The translations under genes were made by a program, and so were the position numbers. Below are positions 22,615 through 32,695 of a stretch of DNA of 64,000 nt, in pieces. How positions within the stretch are numbered: position 1 is the stretch's first letter; each line of letters begins with the position of its first letter. Source of the DNA: Planococcus citri (lineage: Eukaryota; Arthropoda; Insecta; Hemiptera; Pseudococcidae); NCBI RefSeq assembly GCF_950023065.1, contig NC_088677.1, forward strand, positions 60,847,469-60,911,468. The letters run 5' to 3'. The notes beneath the pieces were generated by a model. It made no database searches. It saw only the letters and a program-made list of their open reading frames with translations, and was not told the origin of the DNA.

Positions 22615-25600
22615 TTATTTTTTAAAAGCGAAAGCTTGTAATTTAGACAAGGGTTTCTTCTTTTCTGGATTTTTTTCAGCCGGTTCTTCTGGTGATTTTC
22701 TTTTTCTACTCGTCGACTCGGTTTCGTCTACGACGGGACTATCGTTCATAGAATTAGTTTTTTCTATATCCTGCGAATCTGGAAGCGAACCATTGAAAGT
22801 ATCTTGGCTTTCCTGTAATTAAAAAATTACATTTAAACAACTCGCTACGAGAAAATATACTATCGAGTAATGAATTTAATTTGCGCAGGTACCTTATTCC
22901 AGCCAGCACTAATGTTTGATGGTGTTCCTGGCGCAGAAACGTCGTTCGAAGGCAGACCCTTTCGGAAAGGGTTAATTTTTCTACGCGGAATGACTTGACT
23001 TTTTTGCTCGCTTAATGATTTTTTCTTCTTTTTCATTTCCAGTATTAAACTTACTGCGAAAATTCATCAGTTTTAATTAAAAAGTCAACGCTTTAATTGA
23101 AATAATACGTGCGAATGGGGACGCGTCGTGAAATAAACAATGTACCTGAATTATCGTTTGAATAATTAGACGATTCTTGAGTAGTTTTAGATTCGGTAAA
23201 AAGTTCTTGCGACTGGTAATTTCGCGGTTCTGGCTCATGATACGAATCATTTCGGTACGAGTCGTGGTCGCCGTTTGACATATAACTTCTACGGCTGGAA
23301 AAAATCACGGGTATTCATAAATTCGATGCTACCATCGACTTCAATCTACGTAATATAGAATATAAGGAAATACCTCGGTCCGAAATCAAATTCATCGGCC
23401 TTTTCTTCTTCAGATTTTTTTTGTTCAGTCAGCAGTTGGGATAATCTTTCAACGAGCAAATCATTCCTCGCTCTGGCTGAGTATTTTAAAGCCAAGTCCG
23501 TGAACTTTAGTTCATCGACGAATTCGCATAATTCGAAAGCTCTCATTTCATGACTAGTTTGACAGCAAAGCTGAAAAAATAACGAATGTTTTGGTATCTT
23601 CCTGAGCAAATTTTCAAATAAGTTGATGAATAATTACCGCGAATAATTTCAAGGCGGTTCCTAGAATTTCTTTACGAACACTATCGTTATCGTTGTTCAA
23701 ACACTTGTCAGCAATCTTACTACGCCATAATTTCTCTTCGTGCATTCCTTTATCGATATCTTTCTCGCAAACTGGAATCTGGAACACAACGGGGGTGATT
23801 AGAACAAAGTGAAAAAACTTCAAATGGAGCAACAAATGATGTATCCTACCTTCCAGGCGATTTCGGTAATGAAAGGATGAGGCGTAGTGGCCGGATAGTA
23901 CGATCCTTTGCATAATATGCAACGAATATTTTGCAGTTCTTCGCTGATACCGATAACGAAATGATGATTTGAGGATTCTTTCCACTGTAGAAAAAACATG
24001 GAATTGAAAATCTGCACCAGATTTTTTCAACCATCATATGTACAAATCTTACTTGTTCATCGACATCACAAATTGGACTCCATGAACCCAATTTATAAAC
24101 GTATATTTTTAAAATACCGTTGGAATCCAAAATGCATGGGTTCATCTCATCCGAAAGTCCAACCCATTTCAGCGTACTTTTAGGACTAAGGGGTACAGGC
24201 TGAGCAGGTACAATAGCTGATAAATGAGTGGCGAAAGTGAACACTTGAAATGCCAAGTTTTGATTATCAGGCAAACCTAGATGAAAAAATCGATAAGTAA
24301 AACACGACGCAATTTCGTGACGAGAAATAAAGAGTAACATACCGACTGAACAATGGTAAACGACAAACAAGTAATTATTCGAACCACACATCGAAACAAT
24401 CGGACCAGGTAAGTTGATGATTTCTCTTTGAACACCACTCAATGAAAATATCCTCAAGTACCATAAACTAGTTGCCACAGCAATCCATTTATGACCAATA
24501 GCAATAGCTTCGATGCTTTCGTCTTCGTTCATTTCTATGTTCCATTCTTTTGAGTCGTCCCATGAGTTGAATAATCGACAAACTAATTTACTAAACAATT
24601 AACAACAAATTGATCACATTACGATCTAATTAATCGTATGTTCGAAAAATTATTTTGACATTTACCTCATAGATTCTTCAGTTTTTTCACAAGCCAAAAC
24701 AAGAGCTTCTGGACTCAAAGCAGCCAAAATATGATTTAGTAAATTATTGATCCGAAAAGCGTGATGAATGGAGACATCGTGAAAGTCAACATCGATCACA
24801 TTTTCATCTTCTGTATTCGTTTGTCTTACGTATCCAACATCGTTAAATACCTAAAATAAAATTATGGTTATCAGTTCAAATTTTTCCCTGATTTTCAAAA
24901 ACCAAAGAACTCACCATGAAACGTCTTTGCAAGTGAACAGGAGTAGAAGTTGGCTGAAATGGAGGCTGTAATTCAACCAGAGGCATTCTAGGAGCAATAA
25001 TTGAAACAGACTTCATACTGCTAGCGTCGTCATCCTCGAGTGCTGTAATTGAAGTATTTAATCAGAGGATATTTAAGAAAAAAGAACAATTTACAACGAC
25101 TCATTACCTTTCGGAACGACGTCTCCATCGATGAAGCTATAATCAGATTTTATTTTTTCCAACGAAATAGCGTCAGGGTCGTCGGGATCATCATCAAAAT
25201 TATCACCAGTCAAATTAGGAAAATCATCGTCTTCGAAATCTATCGTTGATTTACTTTTGACAGGTTTTTCTCTATCAGAGCTTCCAGTCGACTGAAATTA
25301 CAATCAAGAGTCTTCACAAGGGTACAAATTACGAGACGATTTTCAAAAATGAAAATTACCATCGAGGCTAAGCCACCATTCGAAGAATTCGTAGTAGAGA
25401 TACAATTTCCAATAACCGTAAGTTGACCATTGGTATCGCAAATAGCTAATTGTTTCTGTTTTGAATCCGGGTTCCAACACAATGCCGAAATATTAGTCTT
25501 GTTATCATCGTCGACGGATGAAGAAGTTACTCTATTAATTATCGTGTTCCACACAACGATTCTTCCTACAACGGTACTCGCGGCTAGATACGTTCCACAA

Positions 25601-26682
25601 CTGGACCAGGAAGTTAATCCAAATTTCTATAACAAAAAAGTTTTTTTAAAAAGAAGTTCGATTTCCGAAATTCTACAATTAAACATAAATACGTACTTTA
25701 CTATTTTCTGGATCTTGTAACGTCATCATCGCATTCCAAGTACTTCTTTGGTATACTTTGATTTCTAAACCTTGAGGTATGGCTATTAATCGACCAGTGG
25801 TAGATTCCCAAGAAACGTGGCAAACTGTTTCCGCCGAATCAAATGAATTCGAAGAACTTGTCACCTCGGGCCAAGTTTTCACCACGGATTGATCAGTTAT
25901 GTTCCAAATTCGGACGGTGCCGTCGCAACTTGAAGACGCCTGTAAAAAGTAACGAGTTGTTCCTACCCCACATATGACAACGAACTTAACTTCACGTAAT
26001 TCTACTCACCAAATATTCATTTTTAGGATCAATCGTGACATGTAATATTGGAGCTTTGTGTCCTTCAAAAAATGTTATTTTCGATGTCGCGGTATCCACC
26101 AAGTGTATTTTCATATCACTAAAACCAAATCTAATAAATGACTGTACGTATTCAGCGGCGATTTCAATCCTATACCTACCACGATCCAGCAGCGACGTAA
26201 CTTCCATCTTTCGAAACAGATATCGTAGTAACCGGTGCTGTAAATCTAGTCAGAACTCCATCGAGTTCGCCATCAGGAAACGAGAATATCTGAACGTTGT
26301 TATGGTCACTACCAACGTATAATTTATCGCCCTAGTAGAAAAAAATCAACGTGAATTAGATACTTTATAGCTCGAGATTCCAATTCCTGAATTCCATATA
26401 CATATTAATGCAGCAATACCTGTTGCGCGACAGCGAAAGCCTTTTCTCCGACGCACTTGTCACGGGGATCATCGTCATCGAATCCTTTCCAAATACGAAG
26501 ATCGCCTTCGCTTCCGCATGTTACCAGATACCTGCGGATAGTGTAATTATTTTATTAATTTAAGAGTAATTCTATCAAATAGAAACACGGTAAAAACACA
26601 CTTACGTTCCATCATCTGAAAAACACAGATCTGTATGTCCTTCTGCATGAGCGTATCTCGGTGCTGGTCGTTCTTGCGGCAT
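22615..26682 (-). CDS. WDHD1: replisome adaptor And-1 / Ctf4 (WDHD1), 969 aa
   Basis: And-1/Ctf4 is a trimeric hub that ties the CMG helicase to DNA polymerase alpha and other replisome partners. Seventeen exons in phase (descending): 26682-26606, 26531-26420, 26331-26180, 26118-26010, 25939-25697, 25626-25360, 25291-25108, 25042-24915, 24850-24666, 24590-24343, 24276-24053, 23984-23850, 23778-23638, 23570-23374, 23294-23146, 23053-22893 and 22812-22615; the total is 970 codons with the stop. The start matches the family opening (MPQERPAPRYAHAEGHTDLC). N-terminal WD40 repeats contain LVTCGSEGDLRIW and SSCDGTVRIWNI. An acidic linker follows, then the central SepB-type propeller (KLVCRLFNSWDDSKEW, GIHEN-like VIGISEELQNIRCI) and a helical bundle. 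A basic tail KINPFRKG leads to the C-terminal LSKLQAFAFKK, equivalent to the human end. The tail is too short to hold the HMG box found in vertebrates. Confidence 0.97.
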
Positions 26683-27138
26683 ATCAAGGATACACAAGAT
26701 TGTATGATTTAGTACGAGAAGTAGATATTTTCTACGATGAATTTAATTTTACAATTTTAAATAATAAAAACACAAGAATTTGATCATTTCATTTCCGAAT
26801 TCCGATTGAAATTTTCGTGTTTTTCTCTTCTAAAAAAATTCAACAAAAGGCGGTAAAGTTTTTTATCATAAAAAATGTGGACTTTGTCTTAGAATCGAAA
26901 GCCAGCATGATCGAACTTCGAACAAACTTTTTGAACTTTCCAAGAAATTTTATTTTAAATTTTTTCTTTCGATTCATTCATTTAACGGCAATTGTTACTA
27001 AATTTGGTTTTATTTATGCAATTTCATTGATTTACTTCAAGTTTTGTGGTTGTATAAAATGTTTTTGAACTAGAAAAGTGAAAACAAGAACGATTCCCAA
27101 GTAACGGTATTTGTTCGAAACGACGCCAAACGCGAGAT
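26683..27138. other. And-1 upstream region
   Basis: Should contain the And-1 promoter and 5' UTR (minus strand). AT-rich, no open frame of interest. It ends at the 8-bp target duplication of the first hAT MITE (27131-27138). Confidence 0.4.
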
Positions 27139-28167
27139 CAGGGATGTCTAGCCAATGGGATTGGCTAAAGCTAACGGCTAAAGCTAGAAAAATTTACAGC
27201 TTTGGCTAAGCTAACGGCTATTGGCTAATGTCTCTTCATTGGCTGGCTATTGGCTGGCTATTAGCTGGCTAATTTTTCAAAAATCGAGTGACCCATCTAA
27301 ATACTCCTCTAAATGAGCACATTTCCATTATAGATAGAATTTCTAGTTTTAGGAAATAATTATTATTTCACAAATGTGAATCACAATTATTTGCATTCAG
27401 GCATTATTTGATTATATTCATAAAGGAGCGTACACATGATCCAATATATTTGACAAACTCGATTTGTCAAATCAAATTGAATTTAATCAAACATATTCGG
27501 TTGTGTGGACGCTCTGATGATGTCTTTCTCAAATTTTTAACGTTTTGTTGATCGGAGACACCATAGACACAACTCTGAAAATAATTTTGAAAATATAAAT
27601 AATTTCTATTTTCAGAATTGGTGTCATCGATCAACAAAACGTTGAAAATTTGGAAAAAAAACTTAGATTATCATAGCGTTTGCATGATCTAATATATTTG
27701 ACTTTCCATGCAACCAAATATATGTTGATTATATGTTGATAAATTTTATCAACGATGTCAATTTGACAAACCTGGTTTGTCAAATATATTGGATCGTGTG
27801 TACGCTCCTTAAACTGATTTCTCATTTATTTTCTAGAAATTAGAAAAACAACGATCGTTGAAAAAAATTAAGAAAAAGAACCCCAGATACGCCAATGTCA
27901 AACTACTTTTTTGGTCTTTTATTTTTGATTTTTTTATTACGAATTTTAAAATTTTTATTTTTATTTCTTTTACCCACAGGAAACCCATTTACTCACCTAT
28001 TTATTTTCAATTTTAGCCAATCATTTTTAGCCACAATCAATTGGCTAAAGCTGGCTAATGGCTAAATTTTTTGTTGATTGGCTGGCTAATGGCTAATGGC
28101 TAAACGTCAAAAATTCAATAAGCTAACGGCTAATGGCTAATGGCTATTGGCTAGCTAGACATCCCTG
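27139..28167. mobile_element. hAT-type MITE, copy A, with nested insertion
   Basis: Terminal inverted repeats CAGGGATGTCTAGC at both ends. A perfect 8-bp target duplication CGCGAGAT lies at 27131-27138 and 28168-28175. Eight-base duplications and CAGGG-type ends are hallmarks of hAT transposons. Subterminal regions are packed with GGCTAA/GGCTAATGGCTAA words, as expected for transposase binding sites. No coding capacity. The body is about 640 bases once the nested 386-base element and its duplicated TAA are removed. Confidence 0.92.
27424..27809. mobile_element. PIF/Harbinger-type MITE nested in hAT copy A
   Basis: Ends AGGAGCGTACACATGATCCA and its inverted partner ending ATCGTGTGTACGCTCCT. 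Flanked by TAA on both sides (27421-27423 and 27810-27812). The sister hAT copy B has a single TAA at the same place (..CATAAACTG..), which is a clean empty-site comparison. A three-base TWA duplication is typical of PIF/Harbinger. It also has an internal inverted pair around AACGTTTTGTTGAT and ATCAACAAAACGTT. Confidence 0.88.
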
Positions 28168-28189
28168 CGCGAGATGAAACTGCGTCATC

Positions 28190-28819
28190 CAGGGATGTCT
28201 AGCCAATGGGATTGGCTAAAGCTAACGGCTAAAGCTAAAAAAATTTAGTGCTTTGGCTAAGCTAACGGCTATTGGCTAATGTCTCTTCATTGGCTGGCTA
28301 TTGGCTGGCTATTAGCTGGCTAATTTTATGATTTTTTAAAAATCGAGTGACCCCTCTAAATACTCCTCTAAATGAGCACATTCCCATTATAGATATTATT
28401 TATAGTTTTAGGAAATGATTATTATTTCACAAACGTGAATCACAATTATTCGCATTCACTCATTATTTGATTATATTCATAAACTGATTTTTCACTAATT
28501 TTCTGGAACACAACGATCATTGAAAAAAATTCAGAAAAAAAAACCGGAACCGCCAATGTCAAACTACTTTTTTGGTCTTTTGCTTTTGATTTTATTACGA
28601 ATTTTAAAATTTTAATTTTTTTTACCCACAGGAAACCCATTTCCTCACCTAATTATTTTCAATTTTAGCCAATCATTTTTAGCCAAAATCAATTGGCTAA
28701 AGCTGGCTAATGGCTAAATTTTTTCTTGATTGGCTGGCTAATGGCTAATGGCTAAACGTCAAAAATTCAATAAGCTAACGGCTAATGGCTAATGGCTATT
28801 GGCTAGCTAGACATCCCTG
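28190..28819. mobile_element. hAT-type MITE, copy B
   Basis: Same family as copy A, 630 bases, same CAGGGATGTCTAGC ends and GGCTAA subterminal arrays. It has its own perfect 8-bp target duplication GCGTCATC at 28182-28189 and 28820-28827. It lies only 22 bases from copy A in the same orientation, so two separate insertions occurred side by side. Confidence 0.93.
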
Positions 28820-28861
28820 GCGTCATCACGTGAGATCACGTGATATTCACATTTTGCCGGA

Positions 28862-29245
28862 GAATTTTGCTTCCATCGACCTTTTATTCTCCTCATCTGG
28901 ACCGCGATTCCAAGGGTTCATTTTGATGCAAACCTCCCAAATCGAGTTTGTAAAGAATGCCTCTGCGCATTGCGCGAACTCGTCTCTTACCTTACCCCAC
29001 TTACCAAGCGTACCACCGTGTACGATCATAATCGCGTGTGGAAGGAGATAACCACCTTCCACACGCGATTATGATCGTACGCGGTGGTACACTTGGTAAG
29101 TGGGGTAAGGTAAGAGACGAGTTCGCGCAATGCGCAGAGGCATTCTTTACAAACTCGATTTGGGAGGTTTGCATCAGAGATTTGCTTGAATTCCGATTGG
29201 AATCGCTGTCCAGATAGGGAATAAAAGGTCGATGTTTGCTTCCGT
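28862..29245. repeat. long near-perfect hairpin
   Basis: Arms 28925-29045 and 29055-29175 are reverse complements with only two mismatches over 121 bases, around a 9-base loop (29046-29054). Outer parts (GCTTCCATCGACCTTTTATTC near 28870 and GAATAAAAGGTCGATG near 29220) pair more loosely. No target duplication was found. Transcription would give a long double-stranded RNA. It begins just right of hAT copy B, so it may be a separate foldback insertion or a locally duplicated inverted segment. Confidence 0.85.
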
Positions 29246-29410
29246 TTTTCAATTTTTGCCGCTGCCGGCCATTTGGGCATTTGCCATCTTGTTTTTGTTG
29301 CGATCATCGCGAAATGGTGCGTCTCCGTGTTTCATTCAATATTTAATTCGATTATTTTAATTTTTCACATGTAATTATTGGTTTCGATGCCATAGCAGGT
29401 AAGAAAATAA
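29246..29410 (+). promoter_or_regulatory. possible promoter or first exon
   Basis: CG-richer than its surroundings, with GCCGGCCATTT and GCCATCTTG, which resemble YY1/Pho-type sites common in housekeeping promoters and early transcribed regions. It ends in the splice-donor-like CAG|GTAAGA at 29398-29403. No downstream coding exon was recognised. Confidence 0.25.
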
Positions 29411-30739
29411 GATAATATAATTATTTGTAAATCTATCTTAGTAGAAGAATGCATAATGGCCAGTTTCCTTGCAATGGGCGCTCTTCTTCGGCGTGTTGTC
29501 TTTGTGTTTCTGTTTTGCCCTTGTCTTCAAAATCGTATTGAAAGTTGAAACAAGCACAAGCTTAGGGCTTAGGTGTTAGTTGATTCGGTGAAACAGATAA
29601 TGATATGAAAGAAGCGAAATTCATGTGGATCTCGGTAGCATGGGAAACAGTTATGTAATGTAATTCGATGATGAAACCGATGATAGATGAAAGAAATGAA
29701 AGAAAAGAAAAGCCATGCCGATCTCGTTACTCGTTAGCATGTACTTATGTATTTCGATCCCCTCTACTCTGATGTAGGTATCTGAAACCCGAAACTGAAA
29801 TAATTTGAATCTGTTTCGGTTCCATTTTTCGGTTGAAAAGAATATTAGATTTCGGTTTGGGGTTCTGCGAAATGATCACCATAGAAGATTTGCCATCTGG
29901 CTCTTTCAGTTTGTCTTTCAATTGAAAATTAAACAATAATTCACTGATTTGTGACAAACGTTTGATTCGAGATACAACCTGAATATTCGTGCAAAACCAT
30001 ATGAAGTTTGTAACCTTTTGTTTGTTAACGTGTTGGTAAAATTTTACCTGATTGCTGCAATGAATTCAAAACTTTGCTTTATGCTGCTAATTCGACATAA
30101 TTTGCCACCTTTTTTGAGAGAGAATTTTCCTAGACATTCATTTATTCATTCTCTTCTCAATATCTGAATAGTTGGGAGTGTTGGGAGGTGTATCCAATAT
30201 AAACTTCAAAAAACGTGATTCAGCCGAGTTTTTCTCTCATATTTTAAAATTCCTAAAAATACCAGTAGCATTGAGTAGAAATACAAAAGGTTACGACTTA
30301 CGAGTGTCTAGTATTTCGTTCTCGTAGTGTGTGTGTAAGTTGCTGATAAGCAACTGGATTTTTCCCGACTTCTTGGCGACGCAATTCCTTTGTATTTTGT
30401 TGTAATCGAGCGACTGGGAGGGGAGTACGTATAGGCATACGGTTGGTTTGTTCATACTTCGTAACTCGGTTCTGGAGATTCGTGCATAGAATCTGATCGA
30501 GTCTGATTCTGAGATTTTTGAGTTCGTTTTGAAGCGTGTGACGTCACATGCAGGTGTTTGTTTTATCAGATTCTTAGTGACTGTTTTGGAGCATCTCACA
30601 GCTACTTCTCGCTTCTATATATTTTTTTTGTTCATTATAGGTATCTGGTATACACATCTGTTTTGAGTTTTAAAATTTTTATGTTCACTGTTGTAATTTT
30701 TTAAAAAATCCTGCTGAAAATTGATCATGAAATTTGATT
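29411..30739. other. no gene seen
   Basis: AT-rich intergenic or intronic sequence. Short open frames on both strands show no family motif. A CG-richer patch lies near 30440-30600. Confidence 0.4.
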
Positions 30740-32695
30740 GGGAGCCCAACCTGAAAAAATGTACGAGGGGGGTTGAAATTGGGGACCCGGCCCAAAAGTT
30801 ACTGTATGTAGTCCTCTTTCCAGAAATGCCAATCTGGCAATTCGCAGGTGGGGCTTTTAAGCACAGCAAAAGCTCAAAGTTCACAATTTTTATGAACTTT
30901 CAACTTGAAAAGTTTTATGGCTGAAAATGGGGGATTCTTATAGGATTTTTCACGCTGAATCCAAATATGCCGGTCTGCCAACCCCTAAGTGTCCCCAAAG
31001 GGGTGCCAGACTGGGTTAAAGGGGTAAAAATCGCAAAAAATGCTGTAGTTTTTCAATAAATTTTCGTAAAAATCCAATAGATGAAAAAAATTGGCGAATT
31101 TTTGAAGAATTTTTCGCGCTGAATCCAACTATGCCAGTCTGCTAACCCATAAGTGCCTCCAAATGATTTATAACAATGGAGATGTCGCGCGATACAATTT
31201 TAGAAGCACGTTTTTTGGATGTATTTTTGACTCTTGAATATCATAATATTATACCTATATTTTTCTCTTATTCAGTGAGTTTAAATAATACACATGAAAA
31301 TGATTTCAATATAATAGATGGAGCTCCACTTCAAAACTATAATATAATAGAAATCGAGAATGAGGTTGAGGTTCATACAGGACTTTTTGATGAGTATAAC
31401 ACGAAATTCAACGCCATTTCGTGTTCAGGAGATTCGGTTCGAATCACAACGATACCGTATGCTGTAAAAGTATGTACATAGCTTAACTTCAAAAATAGTG
31501 GAAATTTAGAAAGGAGCCAAGACTCCGGATGCACTGAGTGAGAGTAAAACGAATTCTGAAGTCATCTTTGCGTTCAGGGAGTTCGGTTCATATGAAAACG
31601 ACGCCAATATTGTAAAAGTAGCTCCATGTTGAAAATAATAGAAATTGAGGGAGATGAGGCTCTGGAGGGGCTGTGTGAGTGTAAAACAAAATCTCAAAGT
31701 AACTCTATTTCAAAAATAGTAAAAATTGAAGCGGGGGGGGCGGTTAAGGCTCTGGAGGAGATTAGATGCGTGTAAACTAGCCGAAAATCTGAGGTCATAT
31801 TCGTGCTCAACGGTATTGAATCATGCGGAAACGACACCCTACTCGCTCAATTATTTTCTCCAAAATTCCTATTTTACCCCCACTACGACTTATTATATCA
31901 ATTTTTCATCGCAGCCCACCAAAACAATAATTTTGAAAAAAAATATATGATGTTCTAGAGTCAAAAATACATCCAAAAACGTGCATCTAAAATTATTGTA
32001 CCTCGCGAAATCTCCATTGTTAAAAATCATAAAATAAGTTGAAAAACGCGATTTTGAGGGGTAAATATGATTGGAGCGGTTCAAAATTTTTGTGGAGATA
32101 CCTCGCGTATGGATGTCTACAAGAATTTCATACTCTTTTCAAAAATGTGCTCGCTAACCGCATTCGAATAAAATAATTAGGGTACCAAGTAATGCTATGT
32201 TTATGCGCCTAAGACGTGAAAAACCTCAATATTTTGCCTTTTTCACCCCTTTAAAGTAGTCTGGCACCCCTTTGGAAGCACTTTGAGGTTAGCTGACCGG
32301 CATAGTTGGATTCAGCGCGAAAAATTCTTCAAAAATTCGCCAATTTTTTTCATCTGTTGGATTTTTACGAAAATTTATTGAAAAACTACAGCATTTTTTG
32401 CGATTTTTACTCCTTGAACCCAGTCTGGCACCCCTTTGGGGACACTTAGGGGTTGGCAGACCGGCATATTTGGATTCAGCGTGAAAAATCCTATAAGAAT
32501 CCCCCATTTTCAGCCATAAAACTTTCCAAGTTGAAAGTTCATAAAAATTGTGAACTTTGAGCTTTCGCTGTGCTTAAAAGCCCCAACCTGCGAATTGCCA
32601 GAGTGGCATTTCTGGAAAGAGGACTACATATAGCAACTTTTGGGCCGGGTCCCCAATTTCAACCCCTCTCGTACATTTTTTCAGATTGGGCTCCC
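30740..32695. mobile_element. 2-kb foldback element
   Basis: Ends GGGAGCCCAACCTGAAAAAA (30740) and an inverted partner ending TTGGGCTCCC (32695). The outer arms (about 30740-31165 and 32265-32695) pair over more than 400 bases, including CCGGTCTGCCAACCCCTAAG and GGGGACCCGGCCCAAAAGTT. A second inner pair lies at about 31170-31250 and 31935-32025 (TGGATGTATTTTTGACTCT). The 0.7-kb centre carries degenerate tandem repeats. No transposase frame is visible and no clear target duplication was found. Confidence 0.85.
31385..31830. repeat. degenerate tandem repeats inside the foldback element
   Basis: About three diverged units of roughly 140 bases. Each has the order TTC(A/T)GG.GATTCGGTTC, ACGACGCC-like, GTAAAAGTA, AAAATAGT.GAAATT, GGCTCTGGAG and GTGTAAAAC. 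They occupy the loop between the foldback arms. Confidence 0.55.

Noticed and set aside
26010..26180. Alternative acceptor at about 26134 in And-1
   Set aside because: It would create a stop; the acceptor just before 26118 keeps the frame and restores the WD40 sequence.
31436..31447. GGTTCGAATCAC, a tRNA T-loop-like word
   Set aside because: No matching A box, acceptor stem or anticodon arm upstream at the right distance; it lies in tandem repeats of the foldback element.
31176..31481. 101-codon forward open frame
   Set aside because: It begins in the inner arm of the foldback element and runs into its tandem repeats; no protein family signal.
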